From the NCBI RefSeq assembly GCF_900302475.1, contig NZ_OMOQ01000001.1, forward strand, positions 1,426,001 to 1,490,000: a stretch of DNA of 64,000 nucleotides, given 5' to 3'. A program made the translations under genes and the position numbers. This DNA comes from Defluviimonas aquaemixtae (GTDB lineage: Bacteria; Pseudomonadota; Alphaproteobacteria; Rhodobacterales; Rhodobacteraceae). Below the pieces are notes generated by a model. That model was given only the letters and a program-made list of their open reading frames with translations. It was not told the origin of the DNA and ran no database searches. Below are positions 23,350-31,313 of the stretch, piece by piece (position 1 is the first letter of the stretch; the number at the start of each line of letters is the position of its first letter).

Positions 23350-24558
23350 TTAGGTGTTTTTTGCCACAGATTTGCCACAACTTTCGTCGCTCAGATATCG
23401 AAGTATACCACCCTCCTCGTCAATTTCATCAATTTCCTTCCTTCTGATAATGTGGCCGTATACATCGAATGTCATCTTAATATTTTCGTGTCCCATTACA
23501 GACTGAATAAACTTTAAACTTTTCTTTTGCTCTATCAACATTGAAGCAAAGAAGTGCCGTAGCGAGTATGGTCTGTAACGTCGTATCAATTTGACCGATT
23601 TGCCATCGCGTCTCTCACTGACCATGCCTGCTTCATCCATCAGCTTGTGAAATCCGCGTCGTACATAGACGTTGTATCTTTGAAAATCACCTTCTCGCCG
23701 AGTAGGAAAGGCAAAGCCTCCACAATTGTCATGTTTAGAGGCATAGTGGCGGACCATATCGAGCGTGGCATCACCAACGGGAATATAGCGTCGCCCGGCT
23801 TTAGTCTTCGGCGGTCCTATTCGATTGCTGCGGTCGAGTGCCTGAACGACCCGGACGCCACGCTCGTCAATCGCCGCAACTGGGAGAACGAGGTACTCCT
23901 GGGGGCGCATTCCGCTGTCCGCCGCGAGATAGATCATAGGCCTGTACCGCTCCCATGCGGCTGCAATTTCGTTGTTTTTCGAATTCGCCAGACGATCCGC
24001 CGCCCGTAGTATCTCTTGCATGTCTTCAAGTGTAGGGATACTCACCGGCTCCTTGTGACGCGCACTTGTTCTGAGCGTCACATTCTCTGCCGGGTCTGCT
24101 GAGATATAGCCGCGACGCTTCATCTCGATGAGAACGGAATGAAAAGAAGACATGACCTTCTGCCCCTGATCAGGTGTACAGTTGCGTTTGAGCCAGGACC
24201 GAAAGGCAATGACGTCTGGCTCTTCAACTTCGCATAACTGCTTGTCCCAGTTGAATTTCTTCATTGTTCTCGCGCGCCAACGGTAATTCTCAAGGGTGGC
24301 TGGGGAAACAGGTTCACGCTCGTCGCGTCCCTCTTTCTCACAGACGTCCAGCCAAAAATCGATCGCATCACCAACAGACGTGACGCCGCTTTCCCGATTC
24401 TGGCACGACAGTTTAGTGTTCCCACCTTCCAAGAAAGCGCGCGCCTCCTTCTGGGTGCTGAATGTTTTGTAGGCATAACCCGATTTTGTGGCGCTGCTCG
24501 GATAACGGACCTGGTAGGTCGTTCCCTTCGCGCCTGTTCTTTTTCTTATGTCAGACAT
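23350..24558 (-). CDS. int: Tyrosine recombinase (integrase 2), tRNA-Pro associated
   Basis: 402 aa. Core-binding domain at about 70-165, catalytic domain from about 185: first Arg in LAADSGMRPQEYLVLP, the lysine region PPKTKAGRRYIPV, box II YSLRHFFASMLIEQ, then MGHENIKMTFDVYGH with the nucleophilic Tyr. I chose ATG 24558; a TTG at 24579 is also in frame. The 3' end runs into 11-bp-spaced TTGCCACA repeats and lies next to the tRNA-Pro fragment, which should be its core. Confidence 0.95.
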   Translation of the reverse strand: MSDIRKRTGAKGTTYQVRYPSSATKSGYAYKTFSTQKEARAFLEGGNTKLSCQNRESGVTSVGDAIDFWLDVCEKEGRDEREPVSPATLENYRWRARTMKKFNWDKQLCEVEEPDVIAFRSWLKRNCTPDQGQKVMSSFHSVLIEMKRRGYISADPAENVTLRTSARHKEPVSIPTLEDMQEILRAADRLANSKNNEIAAAWERYRPMIYLAADSGMRPQEYLVLPVAAIDERGVRVVQALDRSNRIGPPKTKAGRRYIPVGDATLDMVRHYASKHDNCGGFAFPTRREGDFQRYNVYVRRGFHKLMDEAGMVSERRDGKSVKLIRRYRPYSLRHFFASMLIEQKKSLKFIQSVMGHENIKMTFDVYGHIIRRKEIDEIDEEGGILRYLSDESCGKSVAKNT

Positions 24559-24620
24559 TGCAAATCCACCGATCTCCAATCACTCGTTAAACAAATTTTC
24601 TGAAATAGGATAATAAGTTA

Positions 24621-24860
24621 TCAGAAGCGCGTATTGTTTTCAGCTTCTATTTGCGCTTCGCGGTAGATACGCACAAGCGTGCCTTTTTCAATCTTCAGCT
24701 TGCCGTCTACCGGATCGACGAAAAAGGGAAGCTTACGCGTTCCTGCCGCGTCTTTCTCGGCGGCGCGCTGCATCTGGCGCTCGTTGACCTGGACGCCCAT
24801 GTCGGCCAGTACCTGCCGCGCCTCGGTGATGTTGATGTAAGTCGGTGTTGGGAACTTCAT
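24621..24860 (-). CDS. Small hypothetical protein (79 aa) next to integrase 2
   Basis: AAAGGAGCG precedes ATG 24860. The protein is basic and may hold a helix-turn-helix (INITEARQVLADMGVQVNE, then RQMQRAAEKDAAG), followed by a beta part (RKLPFFVDPVDGKLKIEKGT). Its place directly upstream of int2 on the same strand suggests an excisionase or directionality factor of that element. This is inference from position. Confidence 0.6.
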   Translation of the reverse strand: MKFPTPTYINITEARQVLADMGVQVNERQMQRAAEKDAAGTRKLPFFVDPVDGKLKIEKGTLVRIYREAQIEAENNTRF

Positions 24861-24913
24861 GGCGGTATCGCTCCTTTCAGGATCGCCGTGATACGCACAG
24901 TCCCGCGCACCGC

Positions 24914-25192
24914 TCAAAGCTCGTAGTCTTTGCAGGCGGGACGGTAATGGTGCGTATTCATGTAGTTGATGCGACCACCACCGGGTCTTCGAACACGTAG
25001 CTCTTCGCCATACTCATTGGTGACGTAGAGCTTGAGCCGCGTGTTCTTCACGTAGCGTACATTGTAGATGTCACGAAGGGCTGCCAGGTCTTCAAGAAGG
25101 GCATCGCGTAGCTCTTCGATGCTGATGACACCGAGCTGCCGGTAGGCAACAAGCAGGCCTTCGGACCCGGTCGGGTCCTTGCGGGTACTCAT
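24914..25192 (-). CDS. Hypothetical 92-aa protein
   Basis: Begins MSTRKDPTGSEGLLVAYRQL. A helical part (IEELRDALLEDLAALRDIYN) precedes a beta-rich basic C-terminus (TRLKLYVTNEYGEELRVRRP). It lies 53 bp upstream of the 79-aa gene on the same strand and probably shares its transcript. No family recognised. Upstream, 25193-25495 is mostly empty: a 33-codon frame (25260-25361) exists there but has little support. Confidence 0.55.
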   Translation of the reverse strand: MSTRKDPTGSEGLLVAYRQLGVISIEELRDALLEDLAALRDIYNVRYVKNTRLKLYVTNEYGEELRVRRPGGGRINYMNTHHYRPACKDYEL

Positions 25193-25495
25193 AGCGATCA
25201 ATCTTTAAATGATTTAACAAATCCGCTGCTTAAGCAGTTCTCCTTATACTTTCATTTTATCAATTCCGGCGCTCTCCCGTCAAACTTTCGAACCACTGCG
25301 TTTCTTGCTGGAAGCGGGATAGCGGCGACTCACGATACCATCTCCACCTGCCAAACGGCATGTTCAACCTTTCCCCTTTCTCCCTCCTTGCCTGATCGGC
25401 CTTCCGCCCATCAGCGGGCCTTTCCCTACTGATTGTGGGTGTGGGCGGGCAAGAAAGGCCGTGATGGGAACGGCCTCCAGACAAAGGAGAGGACA

Positions 25496-25684
25496 ATGCG
25501 AAAAGTCTTCACACAAGCCGCCCTGGCAGGCCGCAGCGTTACCGAGCTTCGCGCGCTGTTTGCCGCCGTCCAGCAAGAGCTGGTTAGAAGCGAGGCGGGA
25601 TCGAAAGAATGCCGTGATGCGCTTGCCAGCCTTGATAACATCAGCTGCGCGATCAAACACCGTCTGCGCGGTCCCGGCTTCTAG
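25496..25684 (+). CDS. Small helical protein, 62 aa
   Basis: AGGAGAGG precedes ATG 25496. The protein (MRKVFTQAALAGRSVTELRA and onward) is a short helical pair with many Ala, Glu and Arg residues; function unknown. It is a monocistronic unit ended by a clear intrinsic terminator. Confidence 0.65.
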   Translation: MRKVFTQAALAGRSVTELRALFAAVQQELVRSEAGSKECRDALASLDNISCAIKHRLRGPGF

Positions 25685-25690
25685 CCCTTC

Positions 25691-25726
25691 GCCCCGCGGC
25701 CAAAATCAGGCTGCGGGGCTTTTTCT
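25691..25726 (+). terminator. Intrinsic terminator
   Basis: GCCCCGC (25691-25697) and GCGGGGC (25713-25719) form a 7-bp stem followed at once by TTTTTC. It sits 6 bp after the stop of the 62-aa gene. Confidence 0.85.
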
Positions 25727-25742
25727 TGTTCGGGAAGATCGC

Positions 25743-25769
25743 GGCGTGACCAGATCGTGAGCTTCAAGC
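25743..25769 (+). promoter_or_regulatory. Copy of the GTGA direct-repeat operator before the AlpA-like gene
   Basis: GGCGTGACCAGATCGTGAGC followed by TTCAAGC. It matches the mob-side copy (1181-1207) most closely. It ends 28 bp before the AlpA-like start codon, so the AlpA-like protein may regulate itself together with the transfer genes. Confidence 0.65.
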
Positions 25770-25797
25770 AAGCAGGTGCCGAAGTCATATCATACTC

Positions 25798-26022
25798 ATG
25801 ACCGGAGACAGACATACGGAGCGCAGCATCAAGCTGTTGCTCGACTACCCTGCGGCGGCAAATGCACTATCAATGTCGCGCGGGGCGCTCCGTGATCTAG
25901 TCTATAAGGGCCGCGGCCCTGTCGTCACGAAGATCGGCAACCGGACATTCTTCGCTGTTAGCGACCTTGAAACTTTCGTCGACGCACATCGCGAATGCCC
26001 ACAATCTACCAACCGGACCTGA
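25798..26022 (+). CDS. AlpA/excisionase-like helix-turn-helix protein, 74 aa
   Basis: Residues 10-65 follow the MerR-type HTH_17/excisionase pattern: IKLLLDYPAAANALSMSRGA, LRDLVYKGRGPVV, KIGNRTFFAVSDLETFVDA. Such proteins act as recombination directionality factors or activators on integrative elements. It is near integrase 1 and has the island operator in its leader, so it is the best candidate for the regulator that binds this motif, by position only. Confidence 0.75.
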   Translation: MTGDRHTERSIKLLLDYPAAANALSMSRGALRDLVYKGRGPVVTKIGNRTFFAVSDLETFVDAHRECPQSTNRT

Positions 26023-26092
26023 CCAAACTGGCGTTTGACCATGTTCAACGGTAGCATCTCTCGCAGCGAGAGAGTATCCGGAGGACTTCATT

Positions 26093-27637
26093 ATGGCCGA
26101 ACACGCGTTTATCTCCTATGTACGGGAAGACAGCGCAATCGTTGACCGACTTGCAACCGAACTTCGGTCAAATGGTGTTATCGTCTGGCTTGATAGGGAC
26201 GACATACTTCCCGGGCATTTTTGGAAAGACGCGATTAAGAAGGCGATATCCGAGGGAGGCTATTTTATTGCCTGTTTCTCTCAAGAATTGCAAAGCCGCG
26301 AAGAAACGTACATGCATGGCGAATTGCGCCTTGCAATCGATCGGTTGCGAGGCATGCCTCGCGAAAGAACTTGGTTCATACCTGTATTACTTAACAAAAC
26401 AGAAATCCCCAATCATCCAATTTCCGATTTCGAAAATTTATCTGAAATAAACTTTATTGAATTGTATGACAACTGGGATGAATCAATTGTAAAATTGCTT
26501 ACCTCAATGGGCATAACAGACACCGATGCAAAGTCTGTAAGACAGATTGCCAATCTAATAAAAATCGATCCTAATCAGAAGAAACACGCGATTCGGAGTT
26601 TGATGGAAATCCTGAAAACTAATGGGGACGATACGTCAATAAAATATGCTCTACTTTCGAAGAGCGCAAAAGTACGCGATGCAGCGCTAAGATATTTAAC
26701 GGAGCAGGGGCGCGGGAAGAAAGAGGCGATCGAGCTTTTAAAAACGATTATGTCTGATGTCGCAAGCTGCCAACTAGAAGAATTGAGTGATCAAGAACTT
26801 CGAGAAGAACTTCAAATTATTGAGGAGTTCTGCAATCTAGCAGATGGCTTTGTACCGCGTTTGGCATCGATCGCAGAACAATCTACGTCAGAGAGTATTA
26901 CAGGCGCATTATTGAGCACTATCTCGAATGTTGGAACTATCGAAAGTAACTCTATCACATACCTTTCGAGATTTCTGCAAAACACTTCACCGTATGTAAA
27001 GGACTGTGCGATATTCTCGGTATCTCGGTTTGGAAGACTAGCAGATAAGGTCTGCTCAGAGATATCAGCGGCCACCGGAGACGTTCAAATAAGAGAGAGT
27101 ACTGCATATGCGATCGGTGAGCTATTCTCCGGCAAAGCGTATCAAATATCACGGTTGAAAGAACTACTTCGTGATGAGAACGGGGAAGTTCGCAGGGCGG
27201 CACTGCATGCAGTAGTTCGCATTCATAAACATTACGTGGTTTCTGAGAAATTCTTGAATGAAGTTCGCACGTGCCTAAGAGATGAGAATGTAAAGGTTGT
27301 TTCGGAGGCGCTTGAAGCACTTTATTATGGTCGGTGCGTCTCAGTTGACGAACTAGAGACACTCATAAATCTGCTCTCCAGTGATGATGAAAAAATAAGG
27401 TGCGACGCATGTGATCTTATTTCAATGCTTGGCCCTGAGGCGGCACCAGCAACATCTGCATTACTTTCCAATCTTTCGCATGAAAACCGGAATGTTGTCC
27501 GTGCGGCCATCAATGTATTAGGCTCGATAGGTCCCGATGCGTCGGAAGCGAGTGAACGCCTTATTGAACTGATTATGGACAATGATCGGGAAATCGCTCG
27601 GGCTTCTGTTCTTGCGCTCGGTAGTATTGGCGCGTAG
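26093..27637 (+). CDS. TIR-HEAT repeat fusion protein, candidate single-gene defence
   Basis: 514 aa. Residues 1-140 are a TIR domain: HAFISYVREDSAIVDRLATE, VWLDRDDILPG, YFIACFSQEL, with E77 in TYMHGELRLAI at the catalytic position. From about 150 on are HEAT-like helical repeats (KSAKVRDAALRYL, TSPYVKDCAIFSVSRFG, ENGEVRRAALHAVVRIH, ENRNVVRAAINVLGSIG, DREIARASVLALGSIG). The base composition is clearly AT-richer than all neighbours, a sign of recent transfer. It lies next to integrase 1, the usual place for newly gained cargo. CCGGAGGA precedes the ATG. Confidence 0.9.
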   Translation: MAEHAFISYVREDSAIVDRLATELRSNGVIVWLDRDDILPGHFWKDAIKKAISEGGYFIACFSQELQSREETYMHGELRLAIDRLRGMPRERTWFIPVLLNKTEIPNHPISDFENLSEINFIELYDNWDESIVKLLTSMGITDTDAKSVRQIANLIKIDPNQKKHAIRSLMEILKTNGDDTSIKYALLSKSAKVRDAALRYLTEQGRGKKEAIELLKTIMSDVASCQLEELSDQELREELQIIEEFCNLADGFVPRLASIAEQSTSESITGALLSTISNVGTIESNSITYLSRFLQNTSPYVKDCAIFSVSRFGRLADKVCSEISAATGDVQIRESTAYAIGELFSGKAYQISRLKELLRDENGEVRRAALHAVVRIHKHYVVSEKFLNEVRTCLRDENVKVVSEALEALYYGRCVSVDELETLINLLSSDDEKIRCDACDLISMLGPEAAPATSALLSNLSHENRNVVRAAINVLGSIGPDASEASERLIELIMDNDREIARASVLALGSIGA

Positions 27638-27646
27638 CGTTTCGAG

Positions 27647-28753
27647 CTAACGCTTTTTGCCTTCTGAACCCGACTCGTCGCTTCTCAGGTTATCTTTCAG
27701 CTTCCTTTTTTCCAACTTCGCAAGTTCATCAGCCAGATGGTCGGGGCGTAGATTGGCATAGCGCTTCAGGCTTTTCGGGTCTTTGTGGCCGCTCAGCGTC
27801 ATAACGGTAGTATCCGACCAGCCCGCCTCGAACAGCGAAGACACGCGCTCGTGGCGCGTATCGTGAAAGCGGAAATGCTCCAGCCCCGCCTTCTTACGCG
27901 CGCGGTTGAAAGCCTGCCGAAAGGCGTTCGGAGTCATCGGAAAGACGCGTCCATCTACACTGCGGGGCATTGACTGCAGCACTGCGATCGCGCGCGGCGA
28001 AAGCGGCACAGTGTGATCAATCACCTTGTCCGGATTGCGGCTATTCTTCACGCCGCGGAAAATCAGCTTGCGCCCGGCAAGATCAACGTCCTTCCATTCA
28101 AGGCTCAGAAGGCTGCCCCGCCGTCCGCCGGTTTCAAAACCGAGTTCGACGAACGGGCGCAGCCAGGGATTTCGGACTTCACCGCAGGCTTCGAGTAGAC
28201 GTGCTATCTCTTCACGGGTCAGCCTGACATCGCGCTCGTCATTGACGGCGGGCCGCGCCACGTCGTCAGTGTTCAGTGGATTGATGAGCAGTCCAAGGCG
28301 ACGCTTGCGATAATCGATCACGCGTTTGAGCAGGGTCAGTTCCCGTTTGACCGTACCTGCGGACAGGGGCTTGCCGCTGCGATTGGTGTGGGCAAGACGG
28401 CGGTCGCGATAGGCCTCGAAATGCTCGGGGGTCAGATTGGCCACCGCATAGGCGCACAACTCGCCTTCCTCGCGCAGGAAGCGCTCAAGCCGCGAGCGCT
28501 CGGCGATGCGCGAGCCTTCACCTGGGCGCTTGTCGGTTACGTCGCGAAGATAGAGCCCGATCAGTTCGCCAAACGTGGTGCGCTGGCTTGGCGTGCGATC
28601 GACGAAGTGACCGGCGGCCATTTCGCTCTCGATACGGTGCGCCCAGTCTTCGGCCAGTTTTTTGGTTTTGAAGGTGCCGGAGCGCGCAGGCCAGCCCTTG
28701 CGGCGAATCTTCACCTGCCACTGGCCGTTTGCGCGTTTGGTGATGGACGCCAT
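27647..28753 (-). CDS. int: Tyrosine recombinase (integrase 1), tRNA-Arg associated
   Basis: 368 aa from ATG 28753. N-terminal arm-binding part (MASITKRANGQWQVKIRRKG), core-binding domain (85-180), catalytic domain with VELGFETGGRRGSLLSLEW, HDTRHERVSSLFEAGW and LSGHKDPKSLKRYANL (Tyr nucleophile). The gene starts about 105 bp from the tRNA-Arg 3' end and reads away from it, the standard layout of an island inserted at a tRNA. It is convergent with the TIR-HEAT gene, 9 bp apart. Confidence 0.95.
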   Translation of the reverse strand: MASITKRANGQWQVKIRRKGWPARSGTFKTKKLAEDWAHRIESEMAAGHFVDRTPSQRTTFGELIGLYLRDVTDKRPGEGSRIAERSRLERFLREEGELCAYAVANLTPEHFEAYRDRRLAHTNRSGKPLSAGTVKRELTLLKRVIDYRKRRLGLLINPLNTDDVARPAVNDERDVRLTREEIARLLEACGEVRNPWLRPFVELGFETGGRRGSLLSLEWKDVDLAGRKLIFRGVKNSRNPDKVIDHTVPLSPRAIAVLQSMPRSVDGRVFPMTPNAFRQAFNRARKKAGLEHFRFHDTRHERVSSLFEAGWSDTTVMTLSGHKDPKSLKRYANLRPDHLADELAKLEKRKLKDNLRSDESGSEGKKR

Positions 28754-28771
28754 GCCGGATAACCACCCGAG

Positions 28772-28793
28772 TGTCCCAAAATTGTCCCAAACA
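28772..28793. repeat. Direct repeats TGTCCCAAA, integrase-1 arm-type sites
   Basis: TGTCCCAAAAT (28772-28782) and TGTCCCAAACA (28783-28793) are adjacent 11-bp repeats between the integrase start and the tRNA 3' end. The 11-bp phasing is the same as in the TTGCCACA repeats around the tRNA-Pro core. Confidence 0.55.
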
Positions 28794-28857
28794 GCATACA
28801 GCACAACGCGCTCAAACCCAAGCTGAGCGCTAAATACCAGTGATTATTGGCAGATTT

Positions 28858-28934
<77 letters not shown>

Positions 28935-28997
28935 GTCGGGGCGAGCTATAGGGCAAAGGCCATGCTCTCGCAATCGGTTTTCCACCGGGTCAACGCG

Positions 28998-30218
28998 CTA
29001 CGCGAAGAGTTCGCGGCACAATTCCAGCGCCTCGACGAGCGCGTCGACTTCGGCCTTGGTGTTGTAGAGGCCAAAGGACGCTCGGCAGGTCGCGGTGACG
29101 CCGAAGAACTCCAGAAGCGGCATCGCGCAGTGGGTACCCGCGCGGACCGCGACCCCCTTCTTGTCGAGCACTGTCGAGATGTCGTGGGCATGCGCGGGGC
29201 CTTCCAGCGTGAACGAGAATATTGCCCCCTTGCCGACCGCGGTGCCTTGAAGGTTCAGCCAGTTCAGCCCTTTGAACCGGCCGGACGCATAGTCTCTGAG
29301 CCCCGCCTCGTGGGCGGCGATGTTCTCCATCCCGAGCCCCATGAGATATTCCAGCGCCACGCCCATTCCGATCTGCTGGACGATGCCGGGCGTGCCCGCC
29401 TCGAACTTCATAGGCGGGTCGTTATAGGTCACGGCGTCGCGGTAGACGTCGCGGATCATATCGCCGCCGCCGAGGAAGGGGCGCATCTCCGCCATCCGCT
29501 CCTTCGCGATCCAGATAGCTCCCGAGCCCGACGGGCCATAGAGCTTGTGCCCGGTGATCGCGTAGAAGTCGCAGCCGATATCGGGAATCGAGATCTTGCT
29601 GTGCACCGCGCCCTGAGAGCCGTCGACGAGGACCGGGACACCTCTTTCCTTCGCTCCCCGGCAAATCGCCGCTACATCGACCATGGTGCCGGTGACGTTC
29701 GACATCTGCGTGACGGCGACGAGTTTCGTCCGGGGTCCGATCGCGGCGATCACCTTCTCCGGGTCGAGGGCGCCATCGGGATCGGGTTCCACCCATTTCA
29801 GGATCACACCCTGCCGCTCGCGCAGGAAGTGCCAGGGAACGATGTTTGCGTGATGCTCCAGAACGCTCAGCACGATTTCATCGCCCGCCTCCATCCGTGG
29901 AGCCGCCCAACCGTACGAGACGAGGTTGATCCCCTCGGTGGTGCCCGTCGTGAAGACGACCTCTTCGGGATCGGGCGCGTTCAGGAACCGCGCGACGATG
30001 CCTCGCACGGCCTCGTACTTCTCGGTCGCGACGGTCGACAGGTAGTGAAGCCCGCGATGGACGTTGGCGTATTCCATCTCGTAGGCATGAGTCATCGCGT
30101 CGATCACCACGCGCGGCTTCTGGGCTGACGCGCCGTTGTCGAGATAGACGAGCGGCTTGCCGTTCACCTCGCGTGAAAGAATCGGGAAGTCGGTGCGGAC
30201 CGTTTGGACGTCGTACAT
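28998..30218 (-). CDS. sufS: Cysteine desulfurase SufS
   Basis: 406 aa. Group II desulfurase: PLP lysine in YAITGHKLYGPSG, active-site Cys in VRAGTHCAMPLLE, N-terminal TDFPILSREVNGKPLVYLDN. It takes sulfur from cysteine for Fe-S assembly on SufBCD. Start ATG 30218 lies one nt after the stop of the membrane-protein gene. It is the last visible gene of the suf operon; tRNA-Arg and the island follow, and no sufA or SufT/DUF59 gene is present on this side. Confidence 0.96.
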   Translation of the reverse strand: MYDVQTVRTDFPILSREVNGKPLVYLDNGASAQKPRVVIDAMTHAYEMEYANVHRGLHYLSTVATEKYEAVRGIVARFLNAPDPEEVVFTTGTTEGINLVSYGWAAPRMEAGDEIVLSVLEHHANIVPWHFLRERQGVILKWVEPDPDGALDPEKVIAAIGPRTKLVAVTQMSNVTGTMVDVAAICRGAKERGVPVLVDGSQGAVHSKISIPDIGCDFYAITGHKLYGPSGSGAIWIAKERMAEMRPFLGGGDMIRDVYRDAVTYNDPPMKFEAGTPGIVQQIGMGVALEYLMGLGMENIAAHEAGLRDYASGRFKGLNWLNLQGTAVGKGAIFSFTLEGPAHAHDISTVLDKKGVAVRAGTHCAMPLLEFFGVTATCRASFGLYNTKAEVDALVEALELCRELFA

Positions 30219-30219
30219 A

Positions 30220-30819
30220 TCAGACAGCCTCCACCGGCGGGGAAACCCCGAGCAGCATGAGCAGGACGGCAAGGGCGACGACAAGCGTGACGAATCCGAC
30301 GAGCAGCCCGAAGAAAACGAGCGGCAGGTTGGTGAAGTCGTGCAGCGCGGCGGTGAAGTGAACGAGGAACCAGAGAAACACGCCGATCGCCGCGAAAGCG
30401 ATGAGTGCGCCGAGCGGCGGCAGGATCAAGAGCGCAAAGAACTGAACTGCCTGCAGCAGCGTCAGCATCACCTGCAGCCATACGACCAGCAAAAGCGCGT
30501 CGGCGAAGCGACCGGTGCCGCCGAAAATACGACCGCCGCCCGCGATCCCCGCGGCCATGACGACCATCGACCCCGCCTGGAGCGGTATGCCGAGCCAGGG
30601 ATGGGCCAGCATCGCAAAGAACTGCGGTTCGGTCCCGGTGGGCATCGTGAGAATTGCGACCCGGGTGATCAGGAGCGCGAGGATCGTGACCAGGAATAGC
30701 CCGATCCAGCGTGCCTCCATCGGTGGGTCGAGGGCGATCAGCCGCCGGGCCGCGCCTTGCGGGTTGCGGATCGTCTGCCGGACGAGGTCTGCGAACAGGG
30801 GGCTGAGTCCGGCCGTCAT
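30220..30819 (-). CDS. YIP1-family membrane protein (second of a pair)
   Basis: 199 aa with about five hydrophobic segments (IGLFLVTILALLITRVAIL, MVVMAAGIAGGG, AALIAFAAIGVFLWFLVHF-like regions, LLVGFVTLVVALAVLLMLLG). It has the YIP1 layout: a soluble N-terminus LVRQTIRNPQGAARRLIALD, then the membrane part. The start overlaps the previous YIP1-like gene by 4 nt (ATGA). Role in the suf cluster unknown. Confidence 0.75.
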   Translation of the reverse strand: MTAGLSPLFADLVRQTIRNPQGAARRLIALDPPMEARWIGLFLVTILALLITRVAILTMPTGTEPQFFAMLAHPWLGIPLQAGSMVVMAAGIAGGGRIFGGTGRFADALLLVVWLQVMLTLLQAVQFFALLILPPLGALIAFAAIGVFLWFLVHFTAALHDFTNLPLVFFGLLVGFVTLVVALAVLLMLLGVSPPVEAV

Positions 30820-31313
30820 CGTGTTTCTCCCCATTCGGCGGCGGCGAGGCCCGAGAGCCAGAACCACAGGAAAGCGGCAAGCGCGAGGCTCCCGGTCGCG
30901 GTCAGGGCCGGACCCGCGCCGGTAAGTCCCGCGACGAGCCCGCGCAGCAGCATGAGTGGCGTGACCGCCAGGAAGGCCCAGAAAAGCGCGAGCCGCGCGG
31001 CATAGAAGCTGCCCTGCCCGCCAAGGATGCGCGCCGCGATGTGGCTGAGGGCGGCGACAAGGTAGAAGGCCGGCAGAAGCGCGAAGACTCCGAGGAAGGC
31101 GGCCACCATCCGCTGGGTGAAGGGCACGGGACTGTCCGGCCCGGCCAGCACGTCGGCGCGCGACAGGGCCGGCCACTGCGCGATGTAGACCACGATCAAC
31201 GCCGCGATGAGATAGGCGAGCGGCCGCGCCTCGTGGGCCTCGGCGGCAAGTAGCCGCCTGAGCACATGCCTTGGCCGCCGATAAGTGGCGACGATATCGT
31301 CGGTGACCGCCAT
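30816..31313 (-). CDS. YIP1-family membrane protein (first of a pair)
   Basis: 165 aa with four to five membrane segments and a conserved-looking N-terminus (TDDIVATYRRPRHVLRRLLA). The ATG overlaps the sufD stop (TGATG) and its own stop overlaps the next gene (ATGA), so both YIP1 genes are translated as part of the suf operon. Confidence 0.75.
   Translation of the reverse strand: MAVTDDIVATYRRPRHVLRRLLAAEAHEARPLAYLIAALIVVYIAQWPALSRADVLAGPDSPVPFTQRMVAAFLGVFALLPAFYLVAALSHIAARILGGQGSFYAARLALFWAFLAVTPLMLLRGLVAGLTGAGPALTATGSLALAAFLWFWLSGLAAAEWGETR

Noticed and set aside
25260-25496. 78-codon minus-strand frame and its 33-codon internal version
   Set aside because: No similarity to known proteins, and it overlaps the leader of the 62-aa gene; not enough support.
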